A stretch of 64,000 bases of DNA from Streptomyces lacrimifluminis (GTDB lineage: Bacteria > Actinomycetota > Actinomycetes > Streptomycetales > Streptomycetaceae): the NCBI RefSeq assembly GCF_014646095.1, contig NZ_BMMU01000012.1:1-64000 (forward strand), in the 5' to 3' direction. Of this stretch, positions 8,906-17,415 are shown piece after piece. Numbering within the stretch: the first letter of the stretch is position 1; every line of letters begins with the position of its first letter. A program made the position numbers and the translations under genes. Under the pieces are notes generated by a model that worked only from the letters and a program-made list of their open reading frames with translations, had not been told where the DNA came from and did not search any database.

Positions 8906-9343
8906 CTAGCCCTGCGGCAGGCCGTACGCCCTGTCCACCCTGATCCGCAGTACGAGCCGTCGGTCCCGGACCATGACCGCGCGGTAGTCGTCCCAGTCGG
9001 GGTGCTCGCCCCGCACGGCCCGGTAGAGCCGGACCAGTTCCTCGACGGTCTCGTCGTGCGGGTCCTCGGCCACGGGCGTCAGGTCGGCCACGCCCTCGAC
9101 CACGGTGTACGCCCAGCGGTCGTCGCTGGTCACGTGATAGGAGACCCGCGGGTCCCGGCGCAGGTTGCGGGTCTTGGCGCGCGAGTCCGTGAGGGAGACG
9201 CGGACGGTGCGTTCGTCGGGGTCGTAGGCGTGGTTGACGTTCGAGAGCTGGGGGCGGCCGTCGGCCTTGATGGTCGTCAGCACTCCGCCGTCGCACTCGG
9301 AAAGCAGCTTGAGGAGCGCGTCCTGCGCATCGTCCTGAGTCAT
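8906..9343 (-). CDS. PPOX-class flavin/F420-dependent protein
   Basis: 145 residues using the ATG at 9343; the open frame extends upstream but the extra residues look non-coding. The fold signature GGVLTTIKADGRPQLSNV followed by DPRVSYHV and AYTVVEGVA fits the pyridoxamine-5-phosphate-oxidase-like split barrel of the Rv1155/F420 type common in actinobacteria. Substrate unknown. Divergent from a TetR gene, so it may share that operator. The stop codon touches the end of the 231-bp repeat element, which may have replaced the native terminus. Confidence 0.8.
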   Translation of the reverse strand: MTQDDAQDALLKLLSECDGGVLTTIKADGRPQLSNVNHAYDPDERTVRVSLTDSRAKTRNLRRDPRVSYHVTSDDRWAYTVVEGVADLTPVAEDPHDETVEELVRLYRAVRGEHPDWDDYRAVMVRDRRLVLRIRVDRAYGLPQG

Positions 9344-9410
9344 GTCTCGCTCAACGTGCGCCCGCGTCCCACCATTCCGGCCCTTCTTGTCCCCTTCCCC
9401 CGCCCAGGGC

Positions 9411-9431
9411 GCGGTAGACACCGTCTACCGC
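9411..9431. promoter_or_regulatory. perfect palindromic operator
   Basis: GCGGTAGAC-ACC-GTCTACCGC: nine-base perfect arms, 20 bases before the tetR start and between two divergent genes. A degenerate second copy (GGTAGGC-AGT-GTCC) follows at 9437-9450. Typical of TetR autoregulation of an efflux pump. Confidence 0.65.
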
Positions 9432-9450
9432 ATCTTGGTAGGCAGTGTCC

Positions 9451-10029
9451 ATGAGTGATTCGCTGCGTACCCGGCTCATCGATGCCGGTGTCGACCTGGT
9501 GACCGCGGAAGGCGTCCACGCGCTCACCCTCCGGGAGATCGCCCGCCGGGCCGGTGTCTCGCACGGTGCCCCTCGTCGCTACTTCCCGACCCATCTGGAG
9601 CTGCTGTCGGCCATCGCGCGCCGCGGCTTCACCGAGCTGGCGGCCAGCGGATCGCGGGCGATCGAGGAGCTCGGGCCCGGCACGGCCGGACCCCGGGAGC
9701 GGATCGCCGCACTTGGTCACGCGTACCTCGACTTCGCGCTCGCCAACCGGGGCTTGCACGAGCTGATGTTCCGTCACGACCTGCTGGATAGCAACACGTT
9801 GGGGCTGCGTGAGGCCAGCCTGCCGGTCTTCGCGCTGCTGGTGGATCTCGTCGGGCAGGTCCGGCCGGACGCCGACGCCCGGCTCGTCACCGGGGCGCTG
9901 CTGGCGAACCTCTACGGCATCGCCCAGCTGTGGGCCTGGGGCAGCCTCCAACTCACCACGGGCGCCGACGACTTCACGCCACTGCTGCGTACGGCTCTCG
10001 ACGCGCACCTCGGACCGGCGAGGCGGTGA
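9451..10029 (+). CDS. TetR family regulator (efflux type)
   Basis: 192 residues from the ATG at 9451 (GTG at 9445 also possible). The helix-turn-helix spans about residues 12-55 (LTLREIARRAGVSHGAPRRYF), and the C-terminal domain (HELMFRHDLLDS) resembles the WHG/TetR_C_33 type. The stop overlaps the GTG of the downstream MFS gene (GTGA), so the two are coupled. The palindrome just upstream is its probable operator. Ligand unknown; presumably a drug-like molecule exported by the partner pump. Confidence 0.85.
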   Translation: MSDSLRTRLIDAGVDLVTAEGVHALTLREIARRAGVSHGAPRRYFPTHLELLSAIARRGFTELAASGSRAIEELGPGTAGPRERIAALGHAYLDFALANRGLHELMFRHDLLDSNTLGLREASLPVFALLVDLVGQVRPDADARLVTGALLANLYGIAQLWAWGSLQLTTGADDFTPLLRTALDAHLGPARR

Positions 10030-11441
10030 GCGCGCATCGGCTCCGGGGGTCCGGGGGGCGTCACCCGGGACGGCGCCGTACCCTCGCAGGCAGTGTGACC
10101 GGGGCGGTGGTCGTCGCTCTCGACGGCACCGTGCTGACCATCGCGCAGCCCACCCTGCGACGGGATCTGCACGCCTCCTTCGCCGAGGTCCAGTGGACGA
10201 GCACCGGGTATCTCATCGCGGTGGCGAGTCTGCTCGTGTTCGCCGGGCGGCTCGGGGACCGGTACGGCCACCAACGGCTGTTCGCCATCGGGATGTTGGG
10301 CTTCGGGGCGGTGTCGGCGGGCATCGGGTTCGCTTCCGGGGTGGGCTGGGTCATCGGACTGCGCGTCGCCCAGGGGGTCTTCGGCGCGCTGCTGCAACCC
10401 GCCACGCTCGGGATACTGCGGACCGCGTTCCCGCCCGACCGGCTGGGGATGCCGATCGCGTTGCGGACGAGTGCGATCGGGGTGACCGCGGCGGCCGGTC
10501 CGCTGGTGGGTGGCGTCCTGGTGACCCACCTGGGCTGGCGCGCGGTGTTCTTCCTCAACGTCGTACCGGCGCTGGTACTGGGCGTACTGGCGTTGCTCGT
10601 CCGCGCTCCCGGCCCGCGCCGGTCCCCCGCGCCCGGATCCGGGCGGCTCGACCTGCCCGGCGCGGCCCTGCTCGCGGTGTCCCTCGCCTGTCTCGTGCAC
10701 ACGCTCGTCGGGGTCTCCGAGCACGGCTGGAGTCCGTAGGTCGTCCTCGGGCTGCTCACGGCGGCCGGCGCGGGCCTGGTCCTCGTACGCCATGAGCGGC
10801 GAACCGGAGATCCTCTGCTTCCGCCCGACGTGCTCGGATCGGCGGTCGGGGGAGCCGCGCTGGGCATTCTCGTGGCCGCGTCGGCTGCGATGTTCGGCAC
10901 ACTCTTCGTCGCCAGTCATGTGCTCCAGGGCGAGCTGGGCATGGACCCGTTGCGCACGAGTCTGGCCGCGCTGCCGGGTGGTGTGGCGATGGTGCTGGGG
11001 GCGCCGACGGCCGCCGTCCTGCTGCGTCGGTACGGGGCCCGGCGGACGACCGTCGCCGCGCTGCTGCTGCTCGCGCTCGGGGTGCTCGTGCTGTTCCGGG
11101 CGTCCGGGACAGCGGCGGTCGGCGGTGGATTCCTGCTGCTCGGAGCGGGTTTCGGTACCGTGATGGTGACCGCGACAGCCGTCGTCGTACGGCATGCGGC
11201 AGCCGAGTCCGCGGGGGTGGCGGGCGGCTTGCAGCAGACCGCGATGAACGTCGGACCGGTCCTCGGAGTGGCCACTGCGGCCACGCTCGCCGCCGTCTCC
11301 GACGGGCTTCGGACGTCGTTGCCCGTGCTGGCGGGTATAGCAGTCGTGGGTGTACTGGCCGCCCTGAAACTGCCGGACCCGGGTGACCCGCGGGCGACGC
11401 CTGCGGGATCCCTGCGTCACCATGGGGGGTCTGAGGCCTGA
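10026..11441 (+). pseudogene. EmrB/QacA-type MFS efflux pump interrupted by an in-frame amber codon
   Basis: The frame starts at GTG 10026, overlapping the tetR stop, and would give about 471 residues with 14 membrane segments. The N-terminal half carries the DHA2 signatures ALDGTVLTIAQPTL and WTSTGYLIAVAS with the loop GRLGDRYG. A TAG at 10737-10739 falls after HGWSP at residue 237. The same frame then continues without any other stop as VVLGLLTAAGAGLV and on to LKLPDPGD. One substitution therefore explains the break: nonsense mutation, sequencing error or, less likely, readthrough. Both halves otherwise look well preserved, so the lesion is recent. Confidence 0.85.
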
Positions 11442-11495
11442 GGTGATCCTGTCGGGGTATGACAGGACGGCACTTCAAGCGACCGGAGGGGAACG

Positions 11496-12722
11496 ATGGC
11501 ACAGCTGCGACAAGAGGTCGACCCGGGCGAGGTCGGACTGGACGCGAAGGCGCTGGACCGCCTCGACCAGCACTTCGCCCACAGTGTCGACGAAGGACGC
11601 CTGCCCGGCTTCCTCGTGTCCGTGGCCCGCGCCGGCCGCGTCGCGCACCTCACCACGCACGGCAGGCGCGACCTGGCGGCGGACCTTCCGGTCGAGGCCG
11701 ACACCCTGTGGCGGATCTACTCCATGAGCAAGCCGGTCACCTCGGTCGCCGCGCTGATCCTGCTGGAGGAGGGCCGGCTCGCGCTCACGGACCCCGTCTC
11801 CCGCTTCCTGCCGGAGTTCGCCGACCCGCAGGTGTACGTGAGCGGTTCCGGGAGCGACCTCAGTACCCGGCCCGCCCAACCCCTCCTGATCCGGCACCTG
11901 ATGACCCACACGGCGGGCCTCACCTTCGCCTTCTACCACTCGCACCCCGTCGACGCCCTGTACCGCGCCGCCAACCTGGAGTCGTCGGTGGTACCGGGCT
12001 CGACCCTGGCCGAGACGTGTTCGGTGTACGCGGGTCTCCCGCTCCAGTTCGAGCCGGGCACCCAGTGGAACTACTCGGTCGCCACGAACGTCCTGGGCCG
12101 GGTCATCGAGGTGGCGTCCGGGCAGCCGCTGGACGAGTTCGTCGCCGACCGTGTCTTCCGTCCGCTCGGCATGACGGACGCCGGTTTCTGTGTGAACGGC
12201 GAACAGGCGGCCCGGCTGTCCGAGTTGTACGGGGAGACCGAGGACGGCGGCATCGAGCCGATCCTCGGCCTGCCCCTGAAGAACCGGCCCCGGTTCCTGT
12301 CCGGCAGCGGCGGTGTCGTCGCCACCGCCCACGACTACCACCGGTTCATGGAGATGCTGCGTCGGGGCGGCGAACTCGACGGCGTTCGCGTCCTGTCGTC
12401 CGAGACGGTGGCCCTGATGACCTCCAACCACCTCCCGGGCGGCGCCGACCTGCGCACCTTCGGTGCCCGTCCCCACGACGAACCCGGCAACGCGGGCGTC
12501 GGGTTCGGCCTCGGGGTCTCGGTGGTGATCGACCCGGACCGCACCCTGGCTCCGGCCGGACTCGGCACGTACGGGTGGAGCGGGGTGGCGACGACGACGT
12601 TCTGGGTCGACCCGGGCCGTGATCTGACCGTGCAGTTCATGACCCAGGTGCGACACAGGACGAGTCAGTCGTACTGGCAGGACCTCAAGCGACTGGTCCA
12701 CGAGGCGCTCGTCACCGAGTAA
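11496..12722 (+). CDS. beta-lactamase family serine hydrolase
   Basis: 408 residues, ATG preceded by GGAGGGGAACG. The SxxK motif is SMSKPVTS near residue 77 and the Tyr of the second motif is in WNYSVATN near residue 190, typical of class-C beta-lactamase/esterase relatives such as EstB. There is no signal peptide, so the protein is cytosolic and more likely an esterase or peptidase than a true lactamase. It stands alone, 55 bases after the broken efflux gene and convergent with the saccharopine operon. Confidence 0.85.
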   Translation: MAQLRQEVDPGEVGLDAKALDRLDQHFAHSVDEGRLPGFLVSVARAGRVAHLTTHGRRDLAADLPVEADTLWRIYSMSKPVTSVAALILLEEGRLALTDPVSRFLPEFADPQVYVSGSGSDLSTRPAQPLLIRHLMTHTAGLTFAFYHSHPVDALYRAANLESSVVPGSTLAETCSVYAGLPLQFEPGTQWNYSVATNVLGRVIEVASGQPLDEFVADRVFRPLGMTDAGFCVNGEQAARLSELYGETEDGGIEPILGLPLKNRPRFLSGSGGVVATAHDYHRFMEMLRRGGELDGVRVLSSETVALMTSNHLPGGADLRTFGARPHDEPGNAGVGFGLGVSVVIDPDRTLAPAGLGTYGWSGVATTTFWVDPGRDLTVQFMTQVRHRTSQSYWQDLKRLVHEALVTE

Positions 12723-12764
12723 CGGGTAACGGGTAACGGATGGTTGGCGGGGAACACGCCGCCG

Positions 12765-13940
12765 TCAGCCTACGGTGAGCCTGAACTCCATTCCCTCCCC
12801 GCCGAGTTCGTTCAGCCACTCCTCCGAACGCCGTGCCGTCTCGGCGGCGCGGCTCAGCCCCGGCGGCAGTGAACCGTCGATGATGTGCCGGACCCCCAGG
12901 GCGAGCGTGCGGGAGACACAGCGGGCCATCGCGCTCTCTGCCGCGTCGCCCTCCAGATCGAGAAGGTAGCGGCCGGACCAGCTCCGGCGGTGCCCGGAGT
13001 CACTGTCCCCCTCCGCGTCCACCTCCAGGGAGACGGCGAGGACCACGCGGTCGCGGTCGGCGTCGGTCGTCGGGTAGCGCGCCGCCAACTCCCTTGCCAG
13101 GGAGCCGATCCGCTCGTCTTCGCCGCCCTTCAGCTCCTCGAAGACGGAGTCCCAGGCGCTGAGCCAGCCGTCCAGGCGCAGGGTGCCCCGGACGAAGGTC
13201 CGCGCCTTCCAGGCCGCCGGCAGCCCGTACTGCTCGACGAACGGCACGCTGTCCCGGTTCGGGTACACCTCGAAGGCCTCCCCGCCGATGTCCTGCGGGC
13301 GCGTGACCTCCCAGGGCCTCTCGGCGACGGTCTCGGCCCCCTCCTCGATGTAACGGGCGGGTGAGCGAAGGGCGCCCAGAACTCCGGCGGGTGCCCAGCT
13401 GAACCGGTACCTGAAGTCGTTCGGCACCGCGGGGATGCCTCCGCAGTACGAGGTCAGGCGGTACGAGGCCGGCGTGCCCGCACCGATCGCGTGCTCGGCG
13501 CGGGTGACCAGGCTGTGCGCGAAGAGGTGGTCGATGCCCGGGTCCAGCCCGCACTCGGTGAGGACGACCAGACCCGCCGCCTCGGCTGCCGGGACGTGCT
13601 CAAGTACCGCCTCCGACACATAACTTGAGCACGCGAAGTGAGCTCCGCCCTGTACGCAGGCCGCCAGCAGCGGGGCGTGCTCGGGCGCGGGGAGCATGGA
13701 GACGACCACGTCCCCGGGGGCCAGCTCGGCCGTGAGCGCGGGAAGGGTGTAGGCGCGGGGCTCGGCGCGGCCGGTGAGGCCCAGGTGGGCCAGCTCCTCG
13801 GCCGCGCGGTCCTCCGTGCGGTGCCACACCCGTACGTGGCGCACGGCGTCGCTGTCGCACAGGCCGGACAGTCCGCCGCCCGTGGACAGACCCACGCCGA
13901 TCCAGTGGACGGTACCGCTCGCGGGAACCGTGTCGGTCAT
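12765..13940 (-). CDS. saccharopine dehydrogenase-like oxidoreductase (LYS9 type)
   Basis: 391 residues. It begins with a Rossmann segment (VHWIGVGLSTGGGLSG) and contains the ECGLDPGIDHLFAH motif and a SYCGGIPAVPNDFRY segment found in saccharopine reductase (glutamate-forming) relatives. Its start overlaps the stop of the LYS1-like gene (ATGA). In fungi and some bacteria the two activities interconvert saccharopine with aminoadipate semialdehyde/glutamate and with lysine/2-oxoglutarate. Probably lysine or pipecolate metabolism; direction not evident. Last gene of the operon. Confidence 0.8.
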   Translation of the reverse strand: MTDTVPASGTVHWIGVGLSTGGGLSGLCDSDAVRHVRVWHRTEDRAAEELAHLGLTGRAEPRAYTLPALTAELAPGDVVVSMLPAPEHAPLLAACVQGGAHFACSSYVSEAVLEHVPAAEAAGLVVLTECGLDPGIDHLFAHSLVTRAEHAIGAGTPASYRLTSYCGGIPAVPNDFRYRFSWAPAGVLGALRSPARYIEEGAETVAERPWEVTRPQDIGGEAFEVYPNRDSVPFVEQYGLPAAWKARTFVRGTLRLDGWLSAWDSVFEELKGGEDERIGSLARELAARYPTTDADRDRVVLAVSLEVDAEGDSDSGHRRSWSGRYLLDLEGDAAESAMARCVSRTLALGVRHIIDGSLPPGLSRAAETARRSEEWLNELGGEGMEFRLTVG

Positions 13941-15016
13941 GCGTCCACTCCCCCTTGGCTTCCCGAACTTCCCGACTCGCCCTTGACCAGACCGAGTTCA
14001 CGGCACGCCTCGTCGAACCGCTCCAGACAGCGCCCCCAGGGGCCGCCCACCTCGAAGTCGAGCAGCTGGGGCATCAGGGCTGCCGAGAAGTCCGCGCTCG
14101 CCTCGCGGGGCAGCAGGGACGGCAGGTTGTCGATGGCGATCAGGTCGAGCGGCGGCTCGTTCCGCAGCCTGCGCACCGGGTCGTCCCAGGTGGTGGCGGT
14201 GTCGTACACCGGGAGGAGGTTCATGGGCGAGCCGACGTCGACGGTGACGTCCGAGAGGGTGCGCAGGCGGCGCCCCGGGGTGTCGACGTCCTGGTCCGTC
14301 AGGAAGGGCGGTACCGGGCGTGTGGTGAGGACGGTGTTGACCAGCAACTCGTGGGCCAGCAGGGCCGGTCGGTCCAGATTCCGGGTCTCGGCCAGGTCCC
14401 AGCAGGTGGGATCGACCCCGGCCTCGTCGAGTGCGACCCGCGCACCCCGGCCGCTGCGGCCCATGGCTCCGATCACCAGTGCGCTCATCCGCGTTCCGGG
14501 CGACCGGAGTTCGGCCTCCAGCGCATCCTTGGTGGTCGGAAGCAACGGAGTCGCCAGTCTCCCCCGGTGCTGGAGCACGGCAAGAGCCGCCCCCAGATAT
14601 CCGGCCCAGTAGCCGAACGCGGCCAGTCTCCGCCCCTGTTCGTCGGCCAGGTACTCCAGGTCCAGCAGCGCCCCGCCCCCGGTGACGAAGCGGTTCAGCA
14701 GCTCCGCCGCGCCCGGCTGGCCTTTGTAGGCGTGCCCGAAGTAGATGTGCCGGTGGCGCAACTCGCCCGGCTGGTCGGGGAGTTCCTTGAGGCCGACGAT
14801 CACCGCGTCCGAGGGCGCGGAGACCCAGGACCCGGCGTCGGCGACGCGGCAGCCGACCGCCTCGTACTCGTCGGTCGGGAGGATCCGCTGCGGGGACTCC
14901 TCGACGGTCAGGCGTACCCCCTGCTCGACGAGCCGCCGGGCGTCGGACGGGACCACGGGGGTGCGGCGTTCGGTCGTACGGGTCTCGTGGCGCAGCCACA
15001 AGTGGAGCTCGGTCAT
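13937..15016 (-). CDS. saccharopine dehydrogenase, lysine-forming type (LYS1-like)
   Basis: 359 residues with an alanine-dehydrogenase/PNT-like N-terminal domain (LRHETRTTERRTPVVP, IVGLKELP, YFGHAYKGQ) and a dinucleotide-binding region (IGAMGRSGRGA) as in NAD-dependent saccharopine dehydrogenase (L-lysine-forming). ATGA overlaps at both ends tie it to the DAO gene upstream and the LYS9-like gene downstream. Together the pair could run a bacterial saccharopine route. The reaction is inferred from family and pairing. Confidence 0.82.
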   Translation of the reverse strand: MTELHLWLRHETRTTERRTPVVPSDARRLVEQGVRLTVEESPQRILPTDEYEAVGCRVADAGSWVSAPSDAVIVGLKELPDQPGELRHRHIYFGHAYKGQPGAAELLNRFVTGGGALLDLEYLADEQGRRLAAFGYWAGYLGAALAVLQHRGRLATPLLPTTKDALEAELRSPGTRMSALVIGAMGRSGRGARVALDEAGVDPTCWDLAETRNLDRPALLAHELLVNTVLTTRPVPPFLTDQDVDTPGRRLRTLSDVTVDVGSPMNLLPVYDTATTWDDPVRRLRNEPPLDLIAIDNLPSLLPREASADFSAALMPQLLDFEVGGPWGRCLERFDEACRELGLVKGESGSSGSQGGVDA

Positions 15017-16161
15017 ACGAGGTTGACCTCCGGGCGCAGGGCATCGGCCGCGAAACGGCCGGCGCTCAAGGGGCTGATGTCGACGAAGGGTACGCGGCCG
15101 AGGCAGAGGTCGCGGACCACCTCACCGACCGCCGGTCCCTGGAGGAAACCGTGGCCGGAGAAGCCGGTCGCGTAGAGGAAGCGGGAGGGTGAACTCGCCT
15201 CCCCTATCAGGGCGTTGTGGTCCGGCGTGATCTCGTACAGGCCTGCCCAGCCGCCGGTGCGGCGCAGGTCGAGCAGGGCGGGCGCCCGGTGTTCCATCGC
15301 CTCGTACAGGCGCGGGATCCAGCGGTCGTGGGTGTCGGTGGCGAAGCCGGTCGTCTCGTCGGGGTCGGACATGCCGAGGAGCAGGCCGGGTCCCTCGGTG
15401 TGGAAGTAGAGGCTGCTGCTGAAGTCGATGGTCATGGGGAGCGTCGGTGGCAGTCCGGGGACCGGTTCGGTGACCGCGATCTGGCGGCGCAGGGGATCCA
15501 CGGGGAGGTCCACGCCCGCCATCGCGCCGACCGCGCGCGACCAGGCCCCGGCCGCACAGACCACGGTGTCGGTGGCGATCCGCCCCTTGTCAGTGGCCAC
15601 GGCGGTGAGGGTGTCGCCGTCGCGTTCGATGCCGGTGACCTCGGTGTGGCGCAGGACGGTCGCGCCATGGCGGCGGGCGGCAGCCGCGTAGCCGTGGACC
15701 ACCGCCTCCGGGGTGCAGTGGCCGTCCTCGGGCGAGTAGGCCGCGGCCAGCAGACCGTCCGTGCTGATCAGCGGGGAGAGGCTGCGTGCCTCGGCCGGGG
15801 TGAGCATCCGGCTGGGCACGCCCAGGCCGTTCTGCAGCGCCACCCCGGCCTCGAAGGACGCGACGTCCTCGGGTGTGGAGAGGAGGAAGAGGTAGCCGAC
15901 CCGGTGCAGTCCGATGTCGTGCCCGATCTCCTCCCCGAACCGCCCGAAGGCCTCCAGACTCCGCGCCCCGAGCTGGATGTTGAGCTCGTCGGAGAACTGT
16001 GCCCGGACCCCGCCGGCCGCCCGCGAGGTGGACCCGGAGGCCAGTTCGCCGCGCTCGACGAGAACCACGTCCCGGACACCCGCCCGGGCCAGCTGGTAGG
16101 CGATGCTCGTGCCCATCACCCCACCACCGATCACGACCACGTCCGCCCTGGTCGGGGTCAT
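15013..16161 (-). CDS. FAD-dependent oxidoreductase of the DAO family
   Basis: 382 residues from the ATG at 16161. FAD-binding motif VVVIGGGVMGTSIAYQLAR at residues 8-26, then LVERGELASGSTSRAAGG, and the C-terminal ATGFSGHGFLQGPAVGE motif: the sarcosine oxidase/D-amino-acid oxidase fold. In an operon with cyclodeaminase-like and saccharopine enzymes it may oxidise a cyclic or secondary amino acid such as pipecolate, but sarcosine- or proline-like substrates are equally open. The first 20 residues are nearly duplicated in the small hybrid ORF just upstream. Confidence 0.85.
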   Translation of the reverse strand: MTPTRADVVVIGGGVMGTSIAYQLARAGVRDVVLVERGELASGSTSRAAGGVRAQFSDELNIQLGARSLEAFGRFGEEIGHDIGLHRVGYLFLLSTPEDVASFEAGVALQNGLGVPSRMLTPAEARSLSPLISTDGLLAAAYSPEDGHCTPEAVVHGYAAAARRHGATVLRHTEVTGIERDGDTLTAVATDKGRIATDTVVCAAGAWSRAVGAMAGVDLPVDPLRRQIAVTEPVPGLPPTLPMTIDFSSSLYFHTEGPGLLLGMSDPDETTGFATDTHDRWIPRLYEAMEHRAPALLDLRRTGGWAGLYEITPDHNALIGEASSPSRFLYATGFSGHGFLQGPAVGEVVRDLCLGRVPFVDISPLSAGRFAADALRPEVNLV

Positions 16162-16446
16162 CGGCCCTCCCCCCGCGCCCCGTGAACGACAGCCCAGGCC
16201 ATCGCCGCATCCTGCACACCGAGCCCGACACCGTTGCAGAACACGATGCCGTCGGGGCCGGTACGAGCACTTCGCGCGCTCGTGCCCATCACCCCACCAC
16301 CGATCACGACCACGTCCGCCGACCGCCACACACTCATCGCGCCTCCCCGCGCGCCGCGTGAACGACAGCCCAGGCCGCCGCCGCATCCTGCACACCGAGC
16401 CCGACGCTGTTGTAGAAGACGATGTCGTCTGGGCCGGTACGGGCGG
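16105..16446. repeat. imperfect tandem duplication of a gene junction
   Basis: Copy 1 covers about 16105-16270 and copy 2 about 16278-16446, with an offset of 173-176 bases (one codon indel). A 43-base block is identical (16105-16147 and 16278-16320) and the remainder, encoding the cyclodeaminase tail, is about 85-90% alike by eye. Confidence 0.9.
16158..16337 (-). pseudogene. 59-residue hybrid mini-ORF from junction duplication
   Basis: It starts at the ATG overlapping the cyclodeaminase stop and ends at a TGA overlapping the DAO start, so ATGA coupling is kept on both sides. Residues 1-20 (MSVWRSADVVVIGGGVMGTS) copy the DAO N-terminus. The remaining 39 (from ARTGPDGIVF through AVVHGARGEGR) copy the cyclodeaminase C-terminus. 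The product would have half a nucleotide-binding loop and no domain, so function is unlikely. It is best read as the by-product of a 176-base tandem duplication of the gene junction. Confidence 0.85.
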
Positions 16447-17314
16447 TCCGGGCGCCCGTGAGGACCTCGCCGAGCCCGATCAGGTCCGCGCGGGCCAGCA
16501 GGCGGTCCCGCAGGGCGTCGACCACCGGTCCGGCGTGCTCCGCCGCGGTCTCCGGGTCGTCGACGACCACGGCCGCCGCCCGCCGTACGACCTCGGCGTC
16601 CACCTCGCTGCGGGTCGGTTCGAACGACCCCACGCTGACCACCGTGCACCCGGGCGCGAGCCATGCGCCGCGTACGACGGGGGTGGTGCTGAGGGTGCAG
16701 GCCGCGACCAGGGAAGCCCCGGTCACCGCCTCCCGGGGGGTGCCGGTCGCCTCGACGGCGATGCCCAGCTCGGACGCGAGCAGCTCCGCCGCCCGCGCTC
16801 GCCGTTGGGGCGTCGGACTCCACACCCGTACGGACTTCAGGTCCCGCACCCGTGCGACCGCCCGGGCATGGGCGAGTGCCTGGGTGCCCGAGCCGATGAG
16901 GGCCAGTTCGGCGCTGTCGGCGGTGGACAGCGCGTCGAGGGCCACGGCACTGGCGGCGGCCGTGCGCAGGGTCGTGACCGCCGTGCCGTCCATGACGGCG
17001 ACTGGTTCGCCCGTCACCGGGTCGAGAACGGTGATGACGGCGTGCACGGTCGGCAGGCCGGCCGCCGCGTTGCCCGGGTTGACGCTGCCGAACTTCGCCA
17101 CCGCGCCCGTGTCCCGGGACAGCCGGGAGACGTACGCGAAGACCACACTGTCGTCGAAGCGGCTGGGATGCATGATCTTCCCGGGCAGATCAGGCGTACG
17201 GGCACCCCCCGCGCCCAACGCGCCGAACGCCGCGCGCTGCGAGGCGATCGCCGTGTCGGGGTCGAGGAGGGCCGTCACCTGGTCCCGGGAGAGGAAGAGG
17301 ACGTCGTCGGTCAT
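16334..17314 (-). CDS. ornithine cyclodeaminase/mu-crystallin family protein
   Basis: 326 residues. Motifs: ARTPDLPGKI, AVAKFGSVNPGN, the NAD loop LALIGSGTQALAHARA, and TLRTAAASAVALDALS, all typical of the ornithine cyclodeaminase/alanine dehydrogenase/ketimine reductase family. First gene of an operon with a DAO oxidase and two saccharopine dehydrogenases. A role on a cyclic imino acid of lysine metabolism (piperideine-carboxylate reductase or lysine cyclodeaminase) would fit, but this is inference. Its last 39 residues are duplicated downstream in the hybrid ORF. Confidence 0.82.
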   Translation of the reverse strand: MTDDVLFLSRDQVTALLDPDTAIASQRAAFGALGAGGARTPDLPGKIMHPSRFDDSVVFAYVSRLSRDTGAVAKFGSVNPGNAAAGLPTVHAVITVLDPVTGEPVAVMDGTAVTTLRTAAASAVALDALSTADSAELALIGSGTQALAHARAVARVRDLKSVRVWSPTPQRRARAAELLASELGIAVEATGTPREAVTGASLVAACTLSTTPVVRGAWLAPGCTVVSVGSFEPTRSEVDAEVVRRAAAVVVDDPETAAEHAGPVVDALRDRLLARADLIGLGEVLTGARTARTGPDDIVFYNSVGLGVQDAAAAWAVVHAARGEAR

Positions 17315-17415
17315 TCCCTCTTCCTTTCCGGAATCGGGGCCTCTGGCACCCCCCGCGCGCGTCCGAGTGACGCGCTCCCCCTGAGCGGGACTCCCGGCCT
17401 GCTCTCCCGGTCAGG

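Noticed and set aside
10737..10739. Amber codon as pyrrolysine or programmed readthrough
   Set aside because: No pylT-like tRNA or known readthrough context seen, and Streptomyces do not use pyrrolysine as far as I know; nonsense mutation or sequencing error is simpler.
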